Shown in pieces: positions 54,309-62,004 of a stretch of 62,004 nucleotides of DNA; position 1 is the stretch's first letter; each line of letters opens with the position of its first letter. Source of the DNA: an uncultured Acetatifactor sp. GTDB lineage: Bacteria > Bacillota > Clostridia > Lachnospirales > Lachnospiraceae. Under the pieces are notes generated by a model. The model worked only from the letters and a program-made list of their open reading frames with translations. It searched no databases and was not told where the DNA came from. The stretch spans positions 1-62,004 of the forward strand of contig CANQEV010000011.1 of the NCBI GenBank assembly GCA_947595925.1, read 5' to 3'. A program made the position numbers and the translations under genes.

Positions 54309-54373
54309 GCACAGGGGATCCTATTCCTGGCGGGTTACCGTCTATACTTAAACATGCAAATGATACTAAGAAA

Positions 54374-54401
54374 AGCGGGCTCTCTGGAGCCCGCTTTTTT
54401 T
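54374..54401. terminator. Terminator after the ferredoxin gene
   Basis: AGCGGGCTC and GAGCCCGCT pair around a short loop and are followed by TTTTTTT. The convergent MerR-type gene ends at 54400 in the T-run. Confidence 0.88.
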
Positions 54402-55629
54402 AGACCGTCTTCCTTCCCGGTGCCCAAAAGCGAAAGATCGGCTTTTTCCCGCCATCCTCCGTTTTCGTTTCCCCGGCGGTCGCCTGTTCTGTCTCTATTC
54501 CTGTCGTATCTGAATTGCCCCCTGCCTTTTCCTGCGGATCCTCCTCCCTTGCGCTTGGTCCGTTTTCCGTCTCTTGTCTCCGCTTGTCCCGATTTTCCTG
54601 GATCTCAAAGAGGACGCTTTTTCTAGGTTCCTGCCGATCCTTTTTTCTCCTGCCGCTGCGCTGGCGCAGAAGCTCGTCCATCCTGCGGTAATACTCTTCC
54701 CCGCGCTGCATGTTTTCTTTATCCCGCTCCTCCTGACGCTCTTCCTGCATCCGGAACTGATAGTCCAGTTCCTTGATCACGCTCTCCTTAATAGAACGGC
54801 AGAGTTCCTCATTGTTCTCCCGTACTGCCTCCTGCATCATCTGGCGCAGGAGCCACTGCAATCTTCTGGAACGGTCCTCCGGATTGGGCCTGGAAACCTC
54901 GTTCAGGTCCCGGCTCTCCAGAATTTCTATCCCCATTCTCTGCGCAGGTTCATTTTCTCCCTCCACCCAGGGCTCGTTCTTCCTGCCTGATTCCGCCACC
55001 CGATTTTCGTCCGGCATCGTCTTTTCCTCGAAAATCACCTTCTTCCGGGAGGACGCCTCCACCGATCCCTTAGAATTTACCGGCTGTCTGCCGGGATCTG
55101 TTATGACCTCTTGCCCCGGCTTTTCTCCTGACTTCCTTTCTGCTTTTTCACTCTGCTCTTTACCCGACTTTTCTCCTGATCTGCCTTCTGATTTCTCACT
55201 CTGCTCTTTCCCCTGCTTTCCATCCGGCTTTTCCTTCCGGTCTTCTCCCTGCACAGCGCTTCTTTTTTCTCCCCGTTTTTCTTCCGGCTTTTCTCCTGGC
55301 CTGTCTCCGCCGGTTTTGCCCTGTGGCCCATCCTGCGCATCCTGCGCCGTTCCTCTCCCGCTTTCTCCCGTCAGCCAGCTTTCATCCAATCCGCTGATCA
55401 GATCCAGTCTGCCCTCTTTCAGGATCATTTTGATTGCCTTCAGCTGCAGTCCTCTCTCCTTCAGGCCCTTGATCTGGCGGAAACGCTCCACATCCTCCCG
55501 GGTATAAAAACGGTGTCCCAGTTCATTCCTCTTAATGGGAAGATGCAGTTCCTCCTCCCAGTATCTCAGTACATGGCTCTCCACCTGTACCTCTTTTGCC
55601 GCGTCTGAAATCAACAAATACTCGCTCAT
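54400..55629 (-). CDS. MerR-type regulator with repetitive charged linker
   Basis: A 409-residue protein. The N-terminal 75 residues are a MerR winged helix (YLLISDAAKEVQVESHVLRY, WEEELHLPIKRNELGHRFYT, REDVERFRQIKGL). A linker of about 130 residues is built of Lys/Glu/Ser/Gly-rich near-repeats (GEKSGKEQSEKAERKSGEKP). A second helical domain (RRLQWLLRQMMQEAVRENNE to RRMDELLRQRSGRRKKDR) follows. The arrangement recalls chromosome-binding RacA-like and DUF3967 proteins. Target and effector unknown. The DNA repeats in the linker may slip. Confidence 0.75.
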   Translation of the reverse strand: MSEYLLISDAAKEVQVESHVLRYWEEELHLPIKRNELGHRFYTREDVERFRQIKGLKERGLQLKAIKMILKEGRLDLISGLDESWLTGESGRGTAQDAQDGPQGKTGGDRPGEKPEEKRGEKRSAVQGEDRKEKPDGKQGKEQSEKSEGRSGEKSGKEQSEKAERKSGEKPGQEVITDPGRQPVNSKGSVEASSRKKVIFEEKTMPDENRVAESGRKNEPWVEGENEPAQRMGIEILESRDLNEVSRPNPEDRSRRLQWLLRQMMQEAVRENNEELCRSIKESVIKELDYQFRMQEERQEERDKENMQRGEEYYRRMDELLRQRSGRRKKDRQEPRKSVLFEIQENRDKRRQETENGPSAREEDPQEKAGGNSDTTGIETEQATAGETKTEDGGKKPIFRFWAPGRKTV

Positions 55630-55857
55630 ACTCTCTCCTTTTTATCCGCGGGATTTTAGTTTTCTTATGAAACTCCCGCAAATTTTTTCAGCCTTTCCGC
55701 TGCAGCCCGATCTGGTCCCGGTTGTCTTTCCATTGTTTTACGCATCCGGCCTTTAATCGTTTCCGGCATTTTCCCTTTTACTTCTCCGGCCCTCCGCCGT
55801 CTACCATACCCAATCGGTTCGGACGGTTCCGGTCTCCCGACCTTCTCATCTGAGTTG
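55630..55857. other. Gene-free stretch upstream of the MerR gene
   Basis: No gene found. A leader hairpin for the MerR gene is present (GCGGGAGTTT paired with AAACT/TCCCGC arms at about 55643-55676 on the minus strand). A rudimentary GC-rich spacer follows up to the dnaB terminator at 55858-55889. Confidence 0.4.
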
Positions 55858-55889
55858 CAAAAAAGAGAACAGGTCCTCACCTGTTCTCT
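55858..55889 (-). terminator. Terminator of the rplI-dnaB transcript
   Basis: AGAGAACAGGT (55864-55874) and ACCTGTTCTCT (55879-55889) form a perfect 11-bp stem with loop CCTC. On the minus strand it is followed by TTTTTT. Confidence 0.88.
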
Positions 55890-55974
55890 TCTCTTTCGTA
55901 CAAGCTTTCTCTTGTAGCTCACATCTCCCTCCGCGGACTGTTTTCCTCCGGGAATCCGATCTCCCACAACCCGC

Positions 55975-57339
55975 TCAGTCGATGTCGCCGTTGCCCATCC
56001 TGCGTCTGTCCATATTGGCAAATCGGGTGTACTCCGGCATCCAAACCAGCTCCACCGTACCGATGGGACCGTTTCTCTGCTTTGCCACGATGATCTCGGA
56101 AATTCCCTTCTTGTCCGTGTCCTCATTGTAATAGTCGTCCCGGTAGATAAACATGACCACATCCGCATCCTGCTCGATAGCGCCGGATTCCCTGAGGTCC
56201 GAGAGCATGGGCCTGTGGTTCGGACGCTGCTCCACTGCCCGGGAGAGCTGGGAGAGGGCCAGCACCGGGACATTCAGTTCCCTGGCAATGGCCTTTAGGG
56301 CCCTGGAGATCTCGGAAATCTCCTGCTGACGAGACTCGCTCTTTCCGCTGCCCGTCATCAGCTGAAGGTAGTCGATGATGATCATGCAGAGTTCATGGTC
56401 CATCTTGAATTTGCGGCATTTGGAGCGCAGCTCCGCGACGCTGATGCCGGGGGTGTCGTCTATGATCAGGTCGGACCGGCCGATCCCCGCCGCGCCGTCG
56501 ATCAGCCTGTCCCACTCGTCGTCTGCCAGATTGCCCGTCCTCAGCTTCTGGGCGTCCACATTGGACTCCAGGGCAAACAGACGGTTCACCAGCTGTTCCT
56601 TGCTCATCTCCAGGCTGAAGATGGCCACACACTTTTTCTGCCGGAAAGCCACGTTCTGCGCAATGTTCAACGCGAAGGCAGTCTTTCCCATGGAGGGACG
56701 GGCCGCGATCAGGACCAGGTCGGAGGGCTGCATCCCCGACGTCCGGTAATCCAGGTCGATAAAACCGGTGGCCACTCCGGTGACGTTTCCGTTCATCTTG
56801 GAGGCCCTGTCGATCTTGTCCATGGCGTTGTTGACGATCTGACGGATCGGAACAAACTCCCCGACATTCGTCCTCTGTGCCAGCTGGAACACCTGTTTTT
56901 CCGCTTCCGCAAGGATGTTCTCCAGGCTCTCCTTTCCCGCATAACAGGTGTTCGCAATCTCCTGGTTCACATGGATCATCTTCCGGAGCATGGATTTTTC
57001 CGCGACAATCTCCACATATTGTTTGACATCCGGCGAGATCGGCAGGGCGATCACCCAATTGTTCATATAATCCAGTCCGCTGATCTCCGGCGGCACGCCT
57101 TTTTTTTCCAGGCGTTCCTGAAGGCTGAACGCGTCCACCGACTTGCCGTTCTCCCGCATCTCCACCATTGTGTCAAAAAGGATCCCGCACTGTCTGTCAA
57201 AAAAATCTTCTCCCTTCAGGGTCTCCGCCGCTATGGTGATGGCCTCGGCGTCCACAAACATGGCAGCGATCACGCCCTGCTCCGCCTTTACGTTCTGGGG
57301 CGGGATCTTCTTCAGAACATTTTCATCCATTGCAGGCAT
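55975..57339 (-). CDS. dnaB: Replicative DNA helicase DnaB
   Basis: A 454-residue hexameric helicase (DnaC of Bacillus). The N-terminal domain (PPQNVKAEQGVIAAMFVDAE) is followed by the RecA-like domain with Walker A IAARPSMGKTAFALNIAQN, and MIIIDYLQLMTGSGKSESRQ as Walker B. The C-terminal RQNGPIGTVELVWMPEYTRF is standard (preceded by the DDYYNED loop). Unwinds DNA at the fork. The ATG at 57339 (AAAGGAG) is chosen. It is 19 nt after rplI, a conserved neighbourhood. Confidence 0.96.
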   Translation of the reverse strand: MPAMDENVLKKIPPQNVKAEQGVIAAMFVDAEAITIAAETLKGEDFFDRQCGILFDTMVEMRENGKSVDAFSLQERLEKKGVPPEISGLDYMNNWVIALPISPDVKQYVEIVAEKSMLRKMIHVNQEIANTCYAGKESLENILAEAEKQVFQLAQRTNVGEFVPIRQIVNNAMDKIDRASKMNGNVTGVATGFIDLDYRTSGMQPSDLVLIAARPSMGKTAFALNIAQNVAFRQKKCVAIFSLEMSKEQLVNRLFALESNVDAQKLRTGNLADDEWDRLIDGAAGIGRSDLIIDDTPGISVAELRSKCRKFKMDHELCMIIIDYLQLMTGSGKSESRQQEISEISRALKAIARELNVPVLALSQLSRAVEQRPNHRPMLSDLRESGAIEQDADVVMFIYRDDYYNEDTDKKGISEIIVAKQRNGPIGTVELVWMPEYTRFANMDRRRMGNGDID

Positions 57340-57358
57340 GGACAATCTCCTTTCCGAA

Positions 57359-57805
57359 TCACTCCTCCGCAACCTTCACGCTGAGGACCGCGGTCACCTG
57401 GGGATGCAGTTTGAGGGATACTTCGTACACGCCGAAATTCTTCAAATTTTCCGGAAGAACGATCTTCTTCTTATCGATTTCCAAACCGTGCTGGTTCTTC
57501 AGCTCCACGGCGATCTCTTTCGAGGAGACGGAGCCAAAGGTCCTGCCGCCCTCCCCTGCTTTGATCTTTACTATAACCTGTTTCCCCTGAAGTTCTTCCG
57601 CAAGGGCTTTCGCGCTGTCCAAAAGTTCCTTCGCCTTTTTCTCCTCGTTCTGTTTCTGCAGCTTTAAGTCGTTGAGGTTCTTCGGGGTCGCCTCCACGCC
57701 GATCTTCTTTGGAAGGATATAATTTCTCGCGTATCCTTCGCTGACTTCGACGGCATCCCCCTTCTTACCCAGCTTTTTCTCGTCCTGTAACAAAATTACT
57801 TTCAT
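57359..57805 (-). CDS. rplI: 50S ribosomal protein L9
   Basis: A 148-residue L9 with the N-terminal MKVILLQDEKKLGKKGDAVE and YARNYILPKKIGVEAT. A long central helix leads to the C-terminal domain (GRTFGSVSSKEIAVELKNQH). Start ATG 57805 with AAGGA; a longer frame lacks conservation. Lies between gdpP and dnaB as in other Firmicutes. Confidence 0.97.
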   Translation of the reverse strand: MKVILLQDEKKLGKKGDAVEVSEGYARNYILPKKIGVEATPKNLNDLKLQKQNEEKKAKELLDSAKALAEELQGKQVIVKIKAGEGGRTFGSVSSKEIAVELKNQHGLEIDKKKIVLPENLKNFGVYEVSLKLHPQVTAVLSVKVAEE

Positions 57806-57859
57806 AACCGTATCATTCCTTCCCAACCATTCCAAAAATGGTTTTTCTGTGATCAAATG

Positions 57860-59911
57860 TTAGATCTCTCCGTTTTCCAGCATCTCGTCCAGCGTGGCCT
57901 TCAGCACGCCGATGGCCTCCGCAAGTCCGGTTCCCTCCATCTGGCAGGCCGCGCTGTTGATGTGACCGCCGCCTCCCATGCGCTCCATGATAATCTGCAC
58001 GTTCACCTCGTCGATGGACCGGGCGCTGACATAAATCTTTCCCTGATAGTCCGTCAGGACGAAACTGGCCTTGATCCCCCGGATATTCAAAAGTTCGTTG
58101 GCCGCCTGGGCCCCGATCACCGTAGGACTGGGAAGATCGTCGGCCGTGCAGACCGAGATGGCAAAGGACTGGCGGTAGATCTCCGCCTGGCTCACCGCGT
58201 CCGCTCTCGCCTTATATTCCAGCGCGTCCTCCCTGAAGAGCTTGCGGACCCGCATCACGTCCGCGCCGCTGCGCCTCAGGAACGCGGCCGCCTCAAAGGT
58301 CCGGACGCCCGTCTTCGTGGCAAAGTTATTGGTGTCTACCATAATGCCGGAATACAGGCTGTCCGCCTCCTCCGGCCGGATCTTGATATTGTCGTAAATA
58401 TATTGCAGCACCTCGGATACCATCTCGCAGGCGGAAGAGGCATAGGGCTCCACATAGGAGAGGGTGGCATTCTCTATAGTCTCGGTCCCGGCCCTGTGAT
58501 GATCCAGCACCACCACCGTCTTACAATACTTTAACAGTTCCGGACACTCTGTGATGGAGGGCTTGTTCACATCCACCACCACCAGCACCGTGCCGCTCTC
58601 CGCCAGTTCCATCGCCTCTGTCCCGGTGATGATCATATCCTCGTCGTACTCCGGATTTCCCTTAAACAGATCCACAAGGGGCGCTATGGCGCTGGTGGAC
58701 TCCGTCAGGACGATGTTGGCCTTTCTGTCCAGGGTCTTGGCGATCCGATAGATGCCCACCGCCGAGCCAAAACTGTCCACGTCCGGCATCCGGTGTCCCA
58801 TGACAAGGACGCGGTCCTTCGCGGTGATGATCTCCCGCAGGGCATGGGCCTTCACCCTTGCCTTCACCCGGGTGTTCTTCTCCACCTGCTGGCTCTTGCC
58901 GCCGTAATAGGTGATGCTGTCCGGCGTCTTGATCACCGCCTGGTCGCCGCCCCGGCCCAGAGCCAGGTCGATGGCGTTCCGGCAGAACTCGTAGTTCTGC
59001 GCGTAGGTCAGACCGTTTACGCCGATGCCGATACTGATGGTCACCGCCATCTCGTTTCCGATATTGACGGTCTTTACATCCTCCAGGATCTCAAAGCGTG
59101 TCTCCTGGAGCTGGGTAATGGCCTTTTTCCGCAGGATGATCAGGTACTTGTCCTTCTCCAGCTTCTTGCAGATACCGTCCAGAGAGGCGATGTGCTTGTT
59201 GATTCTTCGGTCGATCAGGGCGGTGAGCAGGGACCTGCGGACCTCCTCCACGCTCTCCAGCGCCTCCTCGTAATTGTCCAGATAGATCATTCCGGCGGCC
59301 AGGCTCTGGTCGTCCACCTCCTGAAGGGCTATGTGCAGGGCCGTCTCATCAAAGAGGTACACCGCGATCAGATAACCGTCGTAGCCCTCCGCGTCGATCA
59401 GGTCGCTGTTCTCCGCCATCTCCTTCAGCGAGATCTTGCGGAATTTCGCCACATACTCCTCCGTCTCATAGTTGAGCTCATACTGGGCCTCGTCCAGACC
59501 GGAATCGTCTGGGAGCTTGTCCCGGGTGATCGTGGGAAACAGGGACGTTATGGATTTATTGTAGCCCTTCGGCTGGTGCACTACGTTCTCAAAGGCCGCG
59601 TTGGTCCATATCACCCGCCCGCCGTCGTCCAGCAGGGCATAGGGAATTTCCAACTCCCGCAGGAGCTTCCGCTGGATCTGTCCGTACTCCGTTGCAAAAC
59701 TCACCAGCTCGTGCATGATCACCGGCTTATTATAGAAATACAGGGTAAGGGTGATCGCAAAATAAAAGACCGTATAGCCCAAGAGGAGCGCGCCCGCCCT
59801 TACGTCCAACAGGAAGACCGCAAGGTCGATTGCCAGAAGCAGGATTCCCAGGTACAGGCTGAACTGCATGAAGGTCTTAATCCTTCCCTTTAACTTGATC
59901 CGTTTCTTCAT
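57860..59911 (-). CDS. gdpP: Cyclic-di-AMP phosphodiesterase GdpP
   Basis: A 683-residue membrane enzyme. Two N-terminal helices (FMQFSLYLGILLLAIDLAVF and the next) are followed by a PAS domain, a degenerate GGDEF (MAVTISIGIGVNGLTYAQNY) and DHH/DHHA1 domains. Metal and catalytic motifs are MGHRMPDVDSFGSAVG, VVVLDHHRAGTET and the C-terminal GGGGHINSAACQ. GdpP hydrolyses c-di-AMP and thereby tunes potassium, wall and stress responses. ATG 59911 with GGGAGG; a longer frame starting at 60016 has no site. Confidence 0.95.
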   Translation of the reverse strand: MKKRIKLKGRIKTFMQFSLYLGILLLAIDLAVFLLDVRAGALLLGYTVFYFAITLTLYFYNKPVIMHELVSFATEYGQIQRKLLRELEIPYALLDDGGRVIWTNAAFENVVHQPKGYNKSITSLFPTITRDKLPDDSGLDEAQYELNYETEEYVAKFRKISLKEMAENSDLIDAEGYDGYLIAVYLFDETALHIALQEVDDQSLAAGMIYLDNYEEALESVEEVRRSLLTALIDRRINKHIASLDGICKKLEKDKYLIILRKKAITQLQETRFEILEDVKTVNIGNEMAVTISIGIGVNGLTYAQNYEFCRNAIDLALGRGGDQAVIKTPDSITYYGGKSQQVEKNTRVKARVKAHALREIITAKDRVLVMGHRMPDVDSFGSAVGIYRIAKTLDRKANIVLTESTSAIAPLVDLFKGNPEYDEDMIITGTEAMELAESGTVLVVVDVNKPSITECPELLKYCKTVVVLDHHRAGTETIENATLSYVEPYASSACEMVSEVLQYIYDNIKIRPEEADSLYSGIMVDTNNFATKTGVRTFEAAAFLRRSGADVMRVRKLFREDALEYKARADAVSQAEIYRQSFAISVCTADDLPSPTVIGAQAANELLNIRGIKASFVLTDYQGKIYVSARSIDEVNVQIIMERMGGGGHINSAACQMEGTGLAEAIGVLKATLDEMLENGEI

Positions 59912-60314
59912 AGAGGATTCCTCCCAGATACAGTATAACAGAATTCTTTCCACTATGCTACAATTTAATTTGTCGGAATTGGAAAAGTATTGTAAAGATT
60001 TTTCGATTACACACAAAAAAGCGGGATGATAACTTCCGCCAGCATCCCTCTTCTCCCACTTTCCGCCGCGAATCCGTCCACAAAGTTTCTCCGCGCATGC
60101 CCCAACACTATTACTTTACCACGGGCCGCCCGCCCTGTCAATCTTGGGAGACCGTCCTGTGATCATCTTTCTTAACCTCAGCCCTCATAAATCTTTCCTG
60201 TCCCGGTTCCTTTAAGCAGCACCGGTTCCAGGTCCGGTCAATCGCTCTCTCCATATTCCGCCCTCTTATTCCGAAACCGCCGCACCGGCTTCCGGCAAGG
60301 ATTGTTCCGCCCAA
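59912..60314. other. Gene-free stretch between gdpP and rpsR
   Basis: About 400 nt. The gdpP promoter must lie near 59925-59945, where minus-strand TGTTATACT offers an extended -10 without a good -35. The rest is GC-rich with no open frame of note and no clear RNA gene. Confidence 0.4.
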
Positions 60315-60351
60315 GAAAAAAGCACCCCCTAAATTTCTTTAGGGAGTGCCT
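60315..60351 (-). terminator. Terminator of the rpsF-ssb-rpsR operon
   Basis: GCACCCCCTAAA (60322-60333) and TTTAGGGAGTGC (60338-60349) pair with one G-U or mismatch. On the minus strand TTTTTT follows. Confidence 0.88.
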
Positions 60352-60375
60352 GAAAAACATTTTTCTTTAAATGGT

Positions 60376-60639
60376 TTACTCCTGAACGTAAGGCATGATC
60401 GCCAGGTGACGGGCTCTCTTAATCGCTACGGTCAGCGCCCTCTGGTGCTTTGCGCAGTTGCCGGTGATACGGCGGGGAAGGATCTTGCCCCTCTCGGATA
60501 CATATCTCTTCAGCTTAGCCGCGTCCTTATAATCGATCACATTGTCCTTGCCACAGAATACGCAAACCTTTTTTCTTCTACGGATTCCGCCCTTTCTTCT
60601 CATGGGGGAATCGGACTTCTCAGTCTTATTAAAAGCCAT
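60376..60639 (-). CDS. rpsR: 30S ribosomal protein S18
   Basis: An 87-residue S18 (start ATG 60639, GGAGGCATT upstream). Basic N-terminus is followed by [20 protein letters not shown], with two cysteines of the zinc-binding S18 variety, and [20 protein letters not shown]. Binds S6 on the 30S platform. Last gene of rpsF-ssb-rpsR. Confidence 0.97.
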   Translation of the reverse strand: MAFNKTEKSDSPMRRKGGIRRRKKVCVFCGKDNVIDYKDAAKLKRYVSERGKILPRRITGNCAKHQRALTVAIKRARHLAIMPYVQE

Positions 60640-60672
60640 CTTAATGCCTCCTTCTGAAAAAATCGTCAAATC

Positions 60673-61152
60673 TTAATTAAACGGAAGTTCTTCGTCAATC
60701 CCGTCCGGGATGTTCATAAAGCCGTCTCCGGCTCCGGAAGGAGCCTGGGAACGATTCCCGTTATTGTAGCTGCCGCCGCCATTGTGATTATAACCGCCGC
60801 CGTTTTCCCCGTTGGAGGCGTTCTTGCTCTCGCAGAACTCATGATCCTCCACTACGACTTCGGTGGTATAAACCTTCACGCCGTCCTTGTTGGTATAGCT
60901 TCCGGTCTGAATCCTACCGGTAACGGCGATCTTCATCCCCTTGTGCAGATACTTCTCGGCGAACTCCCCGGTACGCCCAAAAGCCACGCAGTTGATAAAG
61001 TCCGCAGTCTGCTCATCCCCGTTATTATTGTTTCTGCTCTGTCTGCGGTCCACCGCCAGCGTGTATCTCGCAATCGCAAGCTGCTGATCCCCTGCGGTGT
61101 ATCTCACCTCGGGGTCCCTGGTCAAACGTCCCATAAGAATTACTCTGTTCAT
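60673..61152 (-). CDS. ssb: Single-stranded DNA-binding protein
   Basis: A 159-residue SSB. OB fold (MNRVILMGRLTRDPEVRYTA, then FINCVAFGRTGEFAEKYLHK), a Gly/Asn-rich linker with tandem GGGYNHNGGGSYNNGNRSQ, and the acidic tip DGIDEELPFN that recruits partners. Length is normal. Between rpsF and rpsR, the standard operon. Confidence 0.97.
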   Translation of the reverse strand: MNRVILMGRLTRDPEVRYTAGDQQLAIARYTLAVDRRQSRNNNNGDEQTADFINCVAFGRTGEFAEKYLHKGMKIAVTGRIQTGSYTNKDGVKVYTTEVVVEDHEFCESKNASNGENGGGYNHNGGGSYNNGNRSQAPSGAGDGFMNIPDGIDEELPFN

Positions 61153-61171
61153 ATTCCTTCTCGCTTTCTAA

Positions 61172-61462
61172 TTATGCCTCGTTCTGTCTAACGCATAAGT
61201 ATCTGATGACGTTGTCCATGATACGGACACGGCTCTCGATCTCAGCGGGAGCTGTCGCCTCAGCATCGAACCTGATAAAGTAGTAGAAAGCCTCTTTCAT
61301 CTTCTGGATCTCGTAGGCAAGCTTCTTCTTACCCCAGTCGTCCACTTCGGTGATGGTTCCGCCAAATCTCTCGATAAGAGCCTTGCACTTGTCGACAACA
61401 GCCGCTCTCTCATCGTCCTCGATCTTAGCGCTGACCACTACGCACAATTCGTACTTGTTCAT
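61172..61462 (-). CDS. rpsF: 30S ribosomal protein S6
   Basis: A 96-residue S6 (YELCVVVSAKIEDDERAAVV, then FGGTITEVDDWGKKKLAYEI). Partner of S18. The leader (61463-61515) has a small CACC/GGTG hairpin with a CCCGAG loop. It might be an S6:S18 autoregulatory site, but I could not confirm the conserved bulge. GGAGG precedes the ATG. Confidence 0.97.
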   Translation of the reverse strand: MNKYELCVVVSAKIEDDERAAVVDKCKALIERFGGTITEVDDWGKKKLAYEIQKMKEAFYYFIRFDAEATAPAEIESRVRIMDNVIRYLCVRQNEA

Positions 61463-61592
61463 TCGTCAGTTACCTCCTTTTGGTCTCTGGCCCACCTCGG
61501 GGGTGAGCAAGGAAAATTAATATATCACAAGTTGTTATAATATCATATTTTTTCAAGCGGCGCAAGTCCAAATAATACATTTTAAAAAATTT

Positions 61593-61772
61593 TTATTTTG
61601 GAAATATTTCCTTCACATTTTTCTCCATGAGCCTTCGCGCGATCATGATCTGGTGCCCGCAGCCCAGGCATTTCAAGCGGAAATCCGCCCCCTCCCTGAG
61701 GACTTCCCACTCCTGGCTCCCGCAGGGATGCTGTTTCTTCATTTTAATCCTGTCTCCCACATGAATGTCCAT
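61593..61772 (-). CDS. DUF951 protein
   Basis: A 59-residue protein (MDIHVGDRIKMKKQHPCGSQ, then EWEVLREGADFRLKCLGCGH). DUF951 members have this size, the KKxHPCG start and the CLGCGH zinc-like pair, near rpsF in many Firmicutes. Function unknown; a nucleic-acid-binding fold is suspected. The ATG at 61772 has GGAGGGG upstream. Confidence 0.9.
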   Translation of the reverse strand: MDIHVGDRIKMKKQHPCGSQEWEVLREGADFRLKCLGCGHQIMIARRLMEKNVKEIFPK

Positions 61773-61794
61773 ACTGCCCCTCCGTCTATCTCTT

Positions 61795-62004
61795 TCAATC
61801 CCAGGACATCAGGTTTCCCATCAGAAAATCTTTGGTCACCCCGAAGAACTCCCGCAGCAGATTATTCAGCTGCATGGGCGCGTAAGATTGCGCGGCAAGC
61901 CCCGAGACATTTCGGTAACCCTGGGCTCCGGCAATCTTTTCTGCCCGAAAAACGTGAAAATTATTGGTCACGATCACGACCTTTGCCTGCTCCTTGTCCA
62001 ACAA
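61795..62004 (-). CDS. YdcF/DUF218-like protein, C-terminal part
   Basis: The 69 visible residues (KVVIVTNNFHVFRAEKIAGA, then RNVSGLAAQSYAPMQLNNLL) match the end of the DUF218 (YdcF/SanA/ElyC) family, where TNxFHxxRA is a recognised motif. The start lies beyond the right edge, so the apparent Met is internal. Family members are membrane or envelope proteins of uncertain enzymology. Confidence 0.75.
   Translation of the reverse strand: MLDKEQAKVVIVTNNFHVFRAEKIAGAQGYRNVSGLAAQSYAPMQLNNLLREFFGVTKDFLMGNLMSWD

Overview
The window looks like a chromosomal segment of a motile, spore-forming, anaerobic Clostridia, most likely a Lachnospiraceae member. This is inferred from gene content: CsrA/FliW-controlled flagella, SpoVT, a SleB-type hydrolase, pyruvate formate-lyase, an F-type ATP synthase with a Na+-type c subunit, a T-box before ileS, and several small families I associate with Lachnospiraceae. 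Most genes are GC-rich and on the minus strand. No tRNA, rRNA, CRISPR array or intact transposase was seen.

Layout. 0-0.3 kb: a truncated Rpn-type nuclease/transposase remnant. 0.6-10.9 kb: late flagellar genes in two minus-strand groups, flgM-flgN-flgK-flgK-flgL-fliW-csrA from a sigma-28 type promoter, and flaG-fliD-fliS-chaperone with CsrA-like sites in its leader. 11-17.7 kb: a 33-residue microprotein, glgP, and ileS behind an isoleucine (AUC) T-box. 17.8-25.1 kb: a Cache/GGDEF diguanylate cyclase, spoVT, small proteins, an 844-residue envelope protein with a degenerate C39-like domain, and a methyltransferase. 25.1-32.5 kb: the atp operon. 32.5-39.2 kb: a seven-gene glycan operon (GT2, paired SMR proteins, GT-C-like protein, FAD oxidoreductase, Wzz-like, EpsG). 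39.4-48.7 kb: DUF402, cell-wall hydrolases, dCMP deaminase, rpiB, a Sua5-type enzyme, a sortase-motif protein, a GH18 protein, mecA and DUF1858. 49.2-54.4 kb: an unusual pyruvate formate-lyase locus. 54.4-62 kb: a MerR-type regulator, dnaB-rplI-gdpP, rpsF-ssb-rpsR, DUF951 and the end of a YdcF-like gene.

The most interesting region is 49.2-54.4 kb. PflB has the catalytic Cys-Cys pair but stops where the glycyl-radical domain should begin. That domain is encoded as a separate 80-residue protein two genes downstream. Between them lies a 66-residue protein that resembles the first part of the glycyl-radical domain but replaces the glycine loop with a three-cysteine segment. PflA and a 2[4Fe-4S] ferredoxin follow. 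The genes between contain a candidate type I toxin with a convergent antisense RNA, and an AT-rich Syd-family gene.

A second recurrent theme is a family of palindromic elements with terminal inverted repeats around ACAGTTCA (6.25, 20.7 and 48.9 kb). Each pairs a conserved hairpin with a second hairpin whose sequence varies, and the copy before pflB has a triplicated conserved part.
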